Part shown: in pieces, positions 1 through 5,430 of the stretch
Numbering within the stretch: position 1 is the stretch's first letter
Layout of the letters: each line of letters begins with the position of its first letter
Assembly: GCA_027306845.1 (NCBI GenBank)
Contig: DAHUYY010000142.1
Coordinates: 1 to 5,430 of the forward strand
DNA length: 5,430 nt
Direction: 5' to 3'
Source: Vulcanimicrobiota bacterium
GTDB taxonomy: Bacteria > Vulcanimicrobiota > Vulcanimicrobiia > Vulcanimicrobiales > Vulcanimicrobiaceae
The notes under the pieces: generated by a model
Told to the model about the DNA's origin: nothing
The model's database searches: none
What the model saw: only the letters and a program-made list of their open reading frames with translations
Translations under genes and position numbers: made by a program

Positions 1-132
1 GGCACGGTGCCGCGCACGCGCGACCTCGCCGTCATCCCTTTTCACGCGCGATCGCTTGCCTTTGACGGTTTGCGCTTCTGGACGAATCATCGCGAAGCCC
101 ACGAGATCGTCGCATTTGTCGACCCGCGATAG
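1..132 (+). CDS. C-terminal fragment of an unidentified protein (5' end outside window)
   Basis: Frame 1 is open from the first base and ends at a TAG at 130-132, giving 43 codons (start GTVPRTRDLAVIPFH, end AHEIVAFVDPR). The third codon positions are mostly G or C, as expected for coding DNA in this genome, and the stop falls 5 bp short of the stop of the convergent transporter gene, which suits tight gene packing. I recognise no domain or motif in this piece and assign no function. An open frame this short in GC-rich DNA could arise by chance, so support is moderate. No terminator hairpin with a T-run is visible between the two convergent genes. Confidence 0.45.
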   Translation, partial: GTVPRTRDLAVIPFHARSLAFDGLRFWTNHREAHEIVAFVDPR

Positions 133-137
133 CCGAT

Positions 138-1391
138 CTATTCGAGAACTCGGTCGCGACGTTCGGGAGTAACGATAAAGCCGGTCGCCGCGAGCAATGC
201 AACGGCAACGAGAACGACGACGGCGATCGCGGCGAGTGCGCGCGCGTAGTCGGCTCCGCCGCCGGGTAGCGCGAATGAAGTGGCGGCGACGCTCGCTTCG
301 ATTTGCGCGGCGCCCGCAGAGAGCAGATTGCCGATTTGGTAGACCGTTCCCGGAAAAAATCCGCGCGAGAGCGGTGGTGAAATTTCGTTGAGATGTGCGG
401 GAATGATTCCCCACGCACCTTGAACCGCGAATTGCATTGCGAAGGCACCGACTGCGAGCGCGGCAACGCTGCCGGAGAACGCCCAGAGCGGAATCGCGGC
501 GATGCCCAAAACTGCGGCAACGATGATGCCGACGCGCCGCCCTACCCGCTGCGAGAGTGCGCCGAACGCGATACCGCCCACAATCGCTCCGATCGCCGCT
601 ACGATCGCTAAAAAGGAGACAACTCCCGGCGAGAAGCCGTGCTGTTTTTGCAAGAATGTTGCATAGAGATCCTGCGTGCCGTGCGACATGAAATTGAACG
701 CGGTCATGAATAGGATGGCGTAGAGCAGGAGCGGCAGCGTTCGGAGCGTTGCAAGCCCTGGTCGAGCGACCGCATCGCGGCGTTGTGCCGACGTTTTCCA
801 ACTCGGCGATTCTTCGACGTGACGACGGATGAAGAAGAGCAAAATCGCCGGCAGCACGCCGATGATAAAGAGGGCGCGCCATCCCCACGGCGTCCACGTA
901 AAGACGATGAAGTTGGCGACGGCGGCGAGCAGATAACCGACCATATAGCCTTCTTGCAAGAGACCGCTGAGGATGCCGCGCGTTTTCGCGGGCAGGCTCT
1001 CCATCGCTAACGCCGCGCCGAGCCCCCACTCCCCGCCCATCGCAACGCCGAAGAGGACGCGCAGGATCAAGAAGACCGTATAGTTCGGTGAGAAAGCAGT
1101 CGCGAATTCAAGTAGTGAGAAGAGCGCGATATCGATCATCAACGGCAATCGCCGTCCCAGTGCGTCGCCCAGCGCACCGAAAAGCATGGCGCCGAACGGA
1201 CGTGCCGCTAGCGTGAGGGTAATGGCGAGAACGATATCGGGAATCGAACGATGGAAATCGAGGGCGATCTTCGCGACGACGAAGGTAACGATAAAGAAAT
1301 CAAACGCGTCGAGCGTCCAACCCAAGAACGCAGCGATAAAACTCGTTTTTGCACGTCGATCGAGCGAACGAATCGCCGCGAGCGTACTCAC
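138..1391 (-). CDS. MFS transporter, SHS family, Jen1-like lactate/pyruvate:H+ symporter
   Basis: This 417-aa inner-membrane protein has about 12 hydrophobic segments in two halves, split by a basic cytoplasmic loop near residues 189-218. It begins with the GWTLDAFDFF motif (24-33) typical of the sialate/lactate:H+ symporter (SHS) branch. The MFS loop motif GALGDALGRR follows at 72-81 and a partial copy, GALSQRVGRR, at 277-286. Residues 111-153 hold R111, the GGEWG stretch (119-123), E131 and the GLLQEGY element shared by SHS and related MHS symporters. Most telling, NFMSHGTQDLYAT (233-245) matches every fixed position of the Jen-family signature N-x-x-S/T-H-x-S/T-Q-D-x-x-x-T. Proton-coupled uptake of a short monocarboxylate such as lactate or pyruvate is therefore likely; another organic acid is possible. 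The start is GTG at 1391-1389, 7 bp after the lipoprotein stop, with no clear Shine-Dalgarno sequence, so translation may depend on the upstream genes. The stop is TAG. Family is well supported; substrate is inferred. Confidence 0.9.
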   Translation of the reverse strand: MSTLAAIRSLDRRAKTSFIAAFLGWTLDAFDFFIVTFVVAKIALDFHRSIPDIVLAITLTLAARPFGAMLFGALGDALGRRLPLMIDIALFSLLEFATAFSPNYTVFLILRVLFGVAMGGEWGLGAALAMESLPAKTRGILSGLLQEGYMVGYLLAAVANFIVFTWTPWGWRALFIIGVLPAILLFFIRRHVEESPSWKTSAQRRDAVARPGLATLRTLPLLLYAILFMTAFNFMSHGTQDLYATFLQKQHGFSPGVVSFLAIVAAIGAIVGGIAFGALSQRVGRRVGIIVAAVLGIAAIPLWAFSGSVAALAVGAFAMQFAVQGAWGIIPAHLNEISPPLSRGFFPGTVYQIGNLLSAGAAQIEASVAATSFALPGGGADYARALAAIAVVVLVAVALLAATGFIVTPERRDRVLE

Positions 1392-1398
1392 GAATGTT

Positions 1399-2346
1399 TT
1401 ACGGCGATCCCGAGGCCGCCGGTGAAGCCGTAGAGGACGCGGCCGGCGAAGGAGCCGGGCTTACACCCGGGCTCGAACTCGGGCTTGCACCCGGGCTCGG
1501 AGATGCATGCGTGGGACGCTCGTCGCCGTAGAGCACCAGCAGCCAGGTCTCGCCCTTTTTTACCAGCAGCTTCGGGGTTACGAACGAGAACGTTAACGTC
1601 GTCCCTTGCATCGTCGATCGATCGTAGGTGCCGATAAACGTGTCGATCGCTTTCTTTTTTTGCTGCGTCTCTTCAAAAAGTTGCACGGCGAAGCCGCGCC
1701 CGGCGATCTGCGCCTTGGGCAACGTGTAGGCGATTCGCGCGCCGCCGGAGAGCGTCGTGTCGGCGGTGGTTCGCAACCGAAGGGCGACGAGCGCCACGGT
1801 GCCCGCGCTCTTCGTATCGGGATGCACCATCGGCGGTGCATCGCTGGTGAGTGCTGCGATCTGCAACGAGATCTGCGGCCCCGAGGGAGTCGCGCTCGCT
1901 CGCGGGCTCGCGCTTCCCGATGCACTCGGCGAGGGCGAGGGGCTTGGCGTCGGTGTCGGCGTCGGCGAGGGAGTCGGGCTCGGGGTCGGGGAGGCGGGTT
2001 TCGCGGAGGCTCCCGACGAGGGAGAACCGCTCGGGCTCGGAGTTGGGGTCGGCAAATTAAAGGCGACAACGCAGCTGAAGCCCTTGCTCTGCGGACAGCG
2101 AAGGCCGGAGGAGGCCTGCGAGACCGGGTAGGTTACCGTGTCGCCCGGTGGGGGTGTCGGCGTCGGCACCGGTACGTGCGCGCCGGCCGCGGCGGCTGGG
2201 TTCACACCCGGGCTCGGCGCTCCCACGCCCGGAGGTGTGAAGCCATTGGGTTGGGCGGTTCCACCGCTTGCGAAGTTTCCCGAACACGCGCCGAGCAGCA
2301 GCGTGAGTGAAGCGGCGAGGGCGGCCGAGATCGTTCTAGCGCTCAC
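1399..2346 (-). CDS. Pro/Ser/Thr-rich lipoprotein of unknown function
   Basis: The 315-aa product starts with a lipoprotein signal: hydrophobic residues 6-20 and lipobox LGAC, with the lipidated Cys at 21. The mature protein should be membrane-anchored outside the cytoplasm. Four parts follow. Residues 22-98 form a Pro/Gly/Ala-rich region with two cysteines, C84 and C92, that could pair. Residues 99-156 are a Pro/Ser/Thr linker. Residues 157-280 look like a compact, mostly beta domain, with alternating hydrophobic segments (VALVALRLRTT, LTFSFVTPKLLV, TWLLVLYG). Residues 281-315 are a second Pro/Ser/Ala tail. I recognise no family for the folded domain; carrying cargo or spanning the cell wall or periplasm is inference. 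The start is GTG (2346-2344), overlapping the thrS TGA in a GTGA junction, with a weak GAGG about ten bases upstream inside thrS. The next gene starts 7 bp after its TAA. The coding strand is clear because signal peptide, lipobox and operon spacing agree. Confidence 0.85.
   Translation of the reverse strand: MSARTISAALAASLTLLLGACSGNFASGGTAQPNGFTPPGVGAPSPGVNPAAAAGAHVPVPTPTPPPGDTVTYPVSQASSGLRCPQSKGFSCVVAFNLPTPTPSPSGSPSSGASAKPASPTPSPTPSPTPTPTPSPSPSPSASGSASPRASATPSGPQISLQIAALTSDAPPMVHPDTKSAGTVALVALRLRTTADTTLSGGARIAYTLPKAQIAGRGFAVQLFEETQQKKKAIDTFIGTYDRSTMQGTTLTFSFVTPKLLVKKGETWLLVLYGDERPTHASPSPGASPSSSPGVSPAPSPAASSTASPAASGSP
1456..1499 (-). repeat. Two-copy 24-bp tandem repeat in the lipoprotein tail
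   Basis: Two 20-bp copies at 1456-1475 and 1480-1499 differ at one base and recur with a 24-bp period, so the reading frame is kept. They encode two related eight-residue units (SPGASPSS and SPGVSPAP) in the C-terminal tail. A 13-bp core, CACCCGGGCTCGG, recurs at 2205-2217 in the N-terminal part of the same gene (PSPGVNP). This looks like internal duplication of a low-complexity coding segment rather than a mobile or regulatory repeat. Confidence 0.7.
1927..1998 (-). repeat. Low-complexity PT/PS-repeat linker coding region
   Basis: On the coding strand this stretch encodes a run of Pro-Thr and Pro-Ser dipeptides (lipoprotein residues 117-140), seen on the plus strand as repeated GTCGGC/GAGGGC hexamers. 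Period-6 repeats that keep the frame can expand or contract by slippage, changing linker length without disrupting the protein. Such linkers are usually extended and flexible. Confidence 0.75.
2343..2346 (-). other. GTGA stop/start overlap coupling thrS to the lipoprotein gene
   Basis: On the minus strand the four bases read GTGA: GTG (2346-2344) starts the lipoprotein and TGA (2345-2343) ends thrS. Four-base overlaps of this kind commonly allow terminating ribosomes to restart on the next gene. This supports co-transcription and translational coupling of the synthetase and the lipoprotein. Confidence 0.8.
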
Positions 2347-4079
2347 GAACGGCGTGCCTCGATCTCCAACCGCAGTTCCTCGGCAAAGGCTTGCGGGGTA
2401 ATGCTACGTTTTGCTTCGACTCCACGTTGATTGACATTGACGGTTCCGTCGGCAAACTCTTGTTTCCCGACGACCAAAATATACGGCACGCGTTGCGTTC
2501 TCCAGTGGCGAATTTTGTAGCCGATTTTTTCGTTGCTCTCGTCGACTTGCACGCGGTACCCGCGTTCGTGCAGCGAACGAGCGACCGAACGCGCGTAGTC
2601 GAGTTGATGCTCGGAGATCGGCGCAACGACAGCCTGGATCGGCGCGAGCCAGGTTGGAAACGCGCCACCGTAGTGTTCGATGAGGATGCCGAAAAAACGC
2701 TCCATGGAGCCGGCGAGCGCGCGATGGATCATCACCGGAACGTGCTCGTTCCCATCGCTGCCGCGATATTGAAGATCGAAACGTTGCGGTAGGACGAAAT
2801 CGACCTGTACCGTGCCGAGTTGCCATTTTCGACCGATCGCATCGCGCACGTTGATATCGAGTTTCGGGCCATAGAATGCGCCACCGCCGTCATCGATGTC
2901 GTAAGCGACGCCTTTGCTTGCCAGCGCGGCGCGAATCGCGTTCTCGGCGATTTCGTCGGTCTCGACGCGATCTTTTGCTTCGCGAGTCGAAAGAACGTAC
3001 TGAAACTCATGAAAGCCGAACGCGTCCATCAGGCGCAGCGCTTCGTCGAGCGTCTGCTCGAACTCCGATTGCAACTGATCGGGCATGCAGAAAAGGTGGG
3101 CATCGTCCTGCGTGAATCCGCGAACGCGCGTAAGGCCGTGCAGCACGCCGCTGCGCTCGTAGCGATAGACCGTTCCGAACTCGGAGTAGCGAATCGGTAG
3201 TTCGCGGTACGAACGCGGCTTATCGCGGTAGATGAGGATATGCCCGGGGCAGTTCATGGGCTTGAGGCGGAAGCGCTGCTCCTCGACTTCGAGCGAACCG
3301 AACATATTTTGAGCGTAATTTTCGAGGTGCCCCGAAATTGCATAGAGGCGCTCGCTCACGATATGCGGCGTGACGACCGGCTGATATCCGCGTTCGCGAA
3401 GCCCGTCGCGGATGAATTGTTCCACGATGCCGCGCACCGTCGCGCCCTTCGGATGCCAGAATATCAAGCCGCCGCCGGCATCTTCTTCGATGGAAAAGAG
3501 ATCGAGCTCGACCCCGAGCTTGCGATGGTCGCGTTTTTGCGCTTCCTCCATCTGCGCGAGGTAGGCGTCGAGCTGCTCCTGCGTCGGCCAGGCCGTGCCG
3601 TAGATGCGCTGTAGCATCGCGTTTTTTTCATCGCCGCGCCAGTACGCGCCGGCGACCGAGGTGAGCTTCAGGGCACGGAGATCCCCGGTACTCTCGGCAT
3701 GCCCGCCGCGGCAAAGGTCGGTAAAAGCGCCGATCGTATACAACGTGATCGGCTCGCCTTCCGGAATCGCCTCGGCGAGCTCGACTTTATAGGGATTACC
3801 TTTGAATCGAGCGATCGCTTGTTCGCGCGTCACGCGCTCGCCGGTCATCGGATAGTCGGCGGTAACGATCTCGCGCATTCGCGCTTCGAGCCGTTCGATA
3901 TCCTCGGGCGTAAATGGGGTCGCGCGGTCGAAATCATAGTAGAAGCCGTTCTCGATCGCGGGGCCGATCGTCGGCTTCGCATCGGGGAAGCAATCTTGCA
4001 CCGCGTACGCAAGAACGTGCGCGGCCGTATGGCGGAGGGCGGCGAGCGCCGCTTCGTGCGCCTGGTCGTTATCGGGCAT
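2343..4079 (-). CDS. thrS: Threonine--tRNA ligase lacking the N-terminal TGS domain
   Basis: This cytoplasmic class II synthetase attaches threonine to tRNA-Thr and proofreads mischarged serine. The 578-aa sequence begins directly at the editing domain: H17-x-x-x-H21 and C123-x-x-x-H127 are the expected editing-site residues, and GDEKNAMLQRIYG lies at 149-161. The catalytic core follows. Zinc/threonine ligands C277 (MNCPGH), H328 (QDDAH) and H452 (MIHRA) have nearly the same spacing as C334, H385 and H511 of the E. coli enzyme. Motif 2 is around 304-322 (YRYERSG through VRGFTQDD) and motif 3 around 449-462 (VMIHRALAGSMERFF). The anticodon-binding domain occupies about 467-578, including APISEHQ and NEKIGYKIR. 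Typical bacterial ThrRS is about 640 aa; the missing 60 or so residues correspond to TGS. No upstream start can restore it, because an in-frame stop lies at 4131-4133 with no start codon between. The only ribosome-binding-like bases, GCAGGG, abut the ATG, so initiation may be weak or unusual. It is first in the operon, and its TGA overlaps the lipoprotein GTG. Confidence 0.97.
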   Translation of the reverse strand: MPDNDQAHEAALAALRHTAAHVLAYAVQDCFPDAKPTIGPAIENGFYYDFDRATPFTPEDIERLEARMREIVTADYPMTGERVTREQAIARFKGNPYKVELAEAIPEGEPITLYTIGAFTDLCRGGHAESTGDLRALKLTSVAGAYWRGDEKNAMLQRIYGTAWPTQEQLDAYLAQMEEAQKRDHRKLGVELDLFSIEEDAGGGLIFWHPKGATVRGIVEQFIRDGLRERGYQPVVTPHIVSERLYAISGHLENYAQNMFGSLEVEEQRFRLKPMNCPGHILIYRDKPRSYRELPIRYSEFGTVYRYERSGVLHGLTRVRGFTQDDAHLFCMPDQLQSEFEQTLDEALRLMDAFGFHEFQYVLSTREAKDRVETDEIAENAIRAALASKGVAYDIDDGGGAFYGPKLDINVRDAIGRKWQLGTVQVDFVLPQRFDLQYRGSDGNEHVPVMIHRALAGSMERFFGILIEHYGGAFPTWLAPIQAVVAPISEHQLDYARSVARSLHERGYRVQVDESNEKIGYKIRHWRTQRVPYILVVGKQEFADGTVNVNQRGVEAKRSITPQAFAEELRLEIEARRS

Positions 4080-4132
4080 CCCTGCGGGTTCGGCGCCGAT
4101 GGGGGGGCTGGCCTTGCGCCGCCGCCTTAATC

Positions 4133-4144
4133 ACTCTTAAGAGT
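4133..4144. promoter_or_regulatory. 12-bp perfect palindrome, possible operator
   Basis: ACTCTTAAGAGT is its own reverse complement and is AT-rich within GC-rich DNA, between the divergent thrS and pstS starts (54 bp from the first, 106 bp from the second). A dimeric regulator could bind it. The bases flanking it do not extend the symmetry, and about one 12-bp palindrome is expected by chance in a window of this length, so the assignment is weak. Confidence 0.25.
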
Positions 4145-4237
4145 TCCATAAGCCGGTGTTTACCAGCGGGTTGTACGATCTCGGTGAGGGTGCGCGAAGG
4201 CGGACCCGAGCGTTGTACCGCACTTGTCATTTTTAAC

Positions 4238-4244
4238 GAAGGGA
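4238..4244 (+). promoter_or_regulatory. Ribosome binding site of pstS
   Basis: GAAGGGA lies 5 bases upstream of the ATG at 4250 and is the best Shine-Dalgarno match in the window. It decides the start: the same frame is open upstream to at least 3914, but that part is antisense to thrS, and only the ATG at 4250 is followed by a signal peptide. Confidence 0.75.
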
Positions 4245-4249
4245 ACTAC

Positions 4250-5377
4250 ATGCGTAAGTTAACCGCCGTCGCTCTTGCAGCCGTGTTCGCACTCGGCTCG
4301 CTCGCAGCGGCGCGGGCTGCGACGCCGATCCTCGAGACCGGCTCGTCGCTGCTCTATCCGTTGATGAATATCTGGGTTGCTTCGTACCAGGCGAAGAACC
4401 ATGGCGTCCAAATCACGACGCAGAGCACCGGCAGCGGCACGGGCATCTCGCAGGCGATCGCCGGCGTCGCACAGATCGGTGCATCGGATGCCTACATGGG
4501 AGATCCGCAAATGCGCGGTCACCGCATGCTGAATATTCCGCTTGCGATCAGCGCCCAGCAGATCAACTACAACATTCCGGGCTTGAACAACGTCCATCTC
4601 AACTTCTCCGGACCGGTCCTGGCCGGCATCTACAGCGGGAAGATCCGCTACTGGAACGACGCCGCGATCAAAGCCATGAACCGCAACGTCGCCGGGAAGC
4701 TCCCGCACCAGCCGATCGTTCCGATCCACCGCACCGACGGCTCGGGCGACACGTTCATCTTCTCGCAGTACCTCTCGAAGTCGACGCCGTCGTGGGCCAA
4801 CGGCCCGGGTTTCGGCACGACCATCAGCTGGCCGGGCGTTTCGAACGCCGTCGGCGCCAACGGGAACCCGGGAATGGTGCAGACGTGCAAGCACACGCGC
4901 TACTCGATCGCGTATATCGGCGTCAGCTTCCTCAACGAGACCAACAAGGCCGGCCTCGGCTACGCGGCGCTGAAGAACCGCGACGGCCACTACGTGCTCC
5001 CGACCGCCGCCAACATCCACGCCGCCGCGGCCTCGATGGTCGGTCACACGCCCAAGGACGAGCGCATCTCGCTGGTCTTTGCGCCGGGTGCCAACTCGTA
5101 CCCGATCATCAACTATGAGTACGCCATCGTCAATCCGAAGCAGGGGAACGCGACGGTCGCCAACAGTCTCAAGGCGTTCCTCAACTGGGCGATCTCGGCC
5201 AACGGCGGACAACAGGCGCACTTTCTCGACGCAGTGCACTTCTTGCCGCTCCCGGGTCCCGTGATCGCCAAGAGCAAGGCGCCCCTCCGCTCTGCGGCCG
5301 GGCGGCTTTGCTCATGCCGTGATCTATGTGAGCCACGCCGAGCGTCCGGTGGTGCCGCAGACAGCGATCCTCTCTGA
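4250..5377 (+). CDS. pstS: Phosphate ABC transporter substrate-binding protein PstS, 3' end replaced by unrelated codons
   Basis: This is the periplasmic phosphate-binding component of a Pst-type ABC importer. A signal peptide spans residues 1-23 (MRK, an Ala-rich core, then ARA before ATP). Expected PstS ligand-binding elements follow: ETGSSLLYPL (29-38), STGSGTGIS (59-67), GASDAYM (77-83), YSGKIRYWND (128-137), and HRTDGSGDTF (160-169), which contains the Arg and Gly/Ser/Thr residues that hold phosphate in E. coli PstS. NYEYAIV and FLNWA-x-x-x-NGGQ follow near the C-terminus. Family similarity runs to VIAKSKA at residue 344 (position 5281), where only a few residues should remain. The frame instead continues 31 codons to TGA at 5375-5377 with Arg/Ala/Cys-rich sequence that is an out-of-frame reading of an efflux adaptor gene. 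No pstC, pstA or pstB follows. The nearly intact domain may still bind phosphate if this junction exists in the cell. A related oxyanion-binding paralogue is possible. Confidence 0.88.
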   Translation: MRKLTAVALAAVFALGSLAAARAATPILETGSSLLYPLMNIWVASYQAKNHGVQITTQSTGSGTGISQAIAGVAQIGASDAYMGDPQMRGHRMLNIPLAISAQQINYNIPGLNNVHLNFSGPVLAGIYSGKIRYWNDAAIKAMNRNVAGKLPHQPIVPIHRTDGSGDTFIFSQYLSKSTPSWANGPGFGTTISWPGVSNAVGANGNPGMVQTCKHTRYSIAYIGVSFLNETNKAGLGYAALKNRDGHYVLPTAANIHAAAASMVGHTPKDERISLVFAPGANSYPIINYEYAIVNPKQGNATVANSLKAFLNWAISANGGQQAHFLDAVHFLPLPGPVIAKSKAPLRSAAGRLCSCRDLCEPRRASGGAADSDPL

Positions 5378-5430
5378 CAGCGACGGGACCTACGTCTACA
5401 TCGTCGCAGGTAATGGCCGAGTCGTACGAC
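5286..5430 (+). pseudogene. C-terminal fragment of an RND-type efflux periplasmic adaptor (MexA/HlyD family), runs off the window
   Basis: In the frame starting at 5286 the sequence reads SALRPGGFAHAVIYV, then RPVVPQTAILSDSDG and TYVYIVAGNGRVVR. This is the beta-barrel to membrane-proximal segment of RND efflux adaptors, where LRPGM and a VVPQ-A-(I/V)-L-x-D-x-x-G-x-YVY-V pattern are typical. The frame is one base off that of pstS. It is closed upstream by TGA at 5262-5264 and has no ATG; the first GTG is at 5319, inside the conserved domain. The N-terminal membrane anchor, alpha-hairpin and lipoyl-like domain of an adaptor (some 200-300 residues) are absent, and pstS occupies their place. The piece is best seen as a 5'-truncated remnant or half of a chimeric join. 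It overlaps the out-of-frame pstS tail and continues past 5430. Confidence 0.7.

Larger units (their letters stand above)
4080..4249. promoter_or_regulatory. Divergent intergenic region between thrS and pstS
   Basis: These 170 bp separate the start codons of two divergent genes and must hold both promoters. No convincing -35/-10 pair is visible on either strand. Recognisable elements are a perfect 12-bp palindrome at 4133-4144, a perfect 10-bp GC palindrome TCGGCGCCGA at 4090-4099 in the thrS leader, a G7 run at 4101-4107, and GTTGTAC twice (4170-4176 and 4212-4218, 42 bp apart). I see no tRNA-like fold or T-box in the thrS leader by eye. Confidence 0.6.

Noticed and set aside
133..137. Terminator between the convergent genes at the left end
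   Set aside because: Only 5 bp separate the stops, and no GC hairpin followed by a T-run is visible on either strand nearby.
1927..1998. Short-period repeats as a CRISPR array or intergenic satellite
   Set aside because: The repeats lie inside the lipoprotein coding frame, lack unique spacers and directly encode a PT/PS linker.
1606..2310. 234-codon plus-strand open frame opposite the lipoprotein gene
   Set aside because: The product is Arg/Gly-rich, as expected from the antisense of GC-rich coding DNA. The minus-strand frame has signal peptide, lipobox and operon spacing.
3620..3630. Homopolymer run in thrS (A7 on the coding strand) as a slippage or frameshift site
   Set aside because: It encodes the conserved GDEKN segment of ThrRS, and the frame is intact on both sides. 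Nothing suggests programmed frameshifting.
4213..4236. Possible Pho box near TTGTCATTTTTAAC before pstS
   Set aside because: Only a partial half-site resembles the E. coli CTGTCAT element. There is no second half-site at the right spacing, and the phylum's PhoB site is unknown.
3914..4249. N-terminal extension of the pstS frame upstream of 4250
   Set aside because: The extension is Arg/Ser-rich, is antisense to thrS until 4079, and would bury the signal peptide. The ATG at 4250 has a good ribosome binding site.
4259..5239. Long 326-codon open frame on the minus strand opposite pstS
   Set aside because: Its translation is Arg/Val/Asp-rich and low in recognisable structure, with no motif, ribosome binding site or signal. 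pstS on the other strand shows clear family motifs. It is a GC-rich antisense shadow.

Overview
The window is GC-rich, gene-dense bacterial DNA, probably from a diderm bacterium. It carries a lipobox protein, an exported PstS-type protein with an Ala-rich signal peptide, and a piece of an RND-type efflux adaptor. The sequence does not fix the taxon. The Pro/Ser/Thr-rich lipoprotein together with high GC would fit poorly cultured phyla such as Eremiobacterota/WPS-2, but that is only a guess.

Layout. Positions 1-132 (+) hold the last 43 codons of an unidentified gene, which converges on the next gene with 5 bp between the stop codons. A minus-strand cluster then runs from 4079 down to 138: thrS (threonyl-tRNA synthetase, 578 aa, lacking the usual N-terminal TGS domain), a Pro/Ser/Thr-rich lipoprotein whose GTG start overlaps the thrS stop (GTGA), and 7 bp further on an MFS transporter. 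The transporter carries the complete signature of Jen1-type lactate/pyruvate:H+ symporters. Spacing this tight implies one transcript, although no known pathway links the three products. A 170-bp divergent intergenic region (4080-4249) separates thrS from a plus-strand pstS-like gene starting at 4250 with a good ribosome binding site.

The right end is the oddest part. PstS homology runs to about position 5281, very near where the protein should end. The frame then continues for 31 unrelated codons. From about 5286 a different frame encodes the C-terminal part of an RND efflux periplasmic adaptor with no N-terminus and no credible start. This is either a genuine recombination/deletion scar or an assembly chimera.

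I see no CRISPR array, insertion sequence, tRNA, rRNA or phage gene, and no convincing undescribed system. The points worth following up are the pstS/adaptor junction, the TGS-less ThrS, and the unusual thrS-lipoprotein-monocarboxylate transporter operon.
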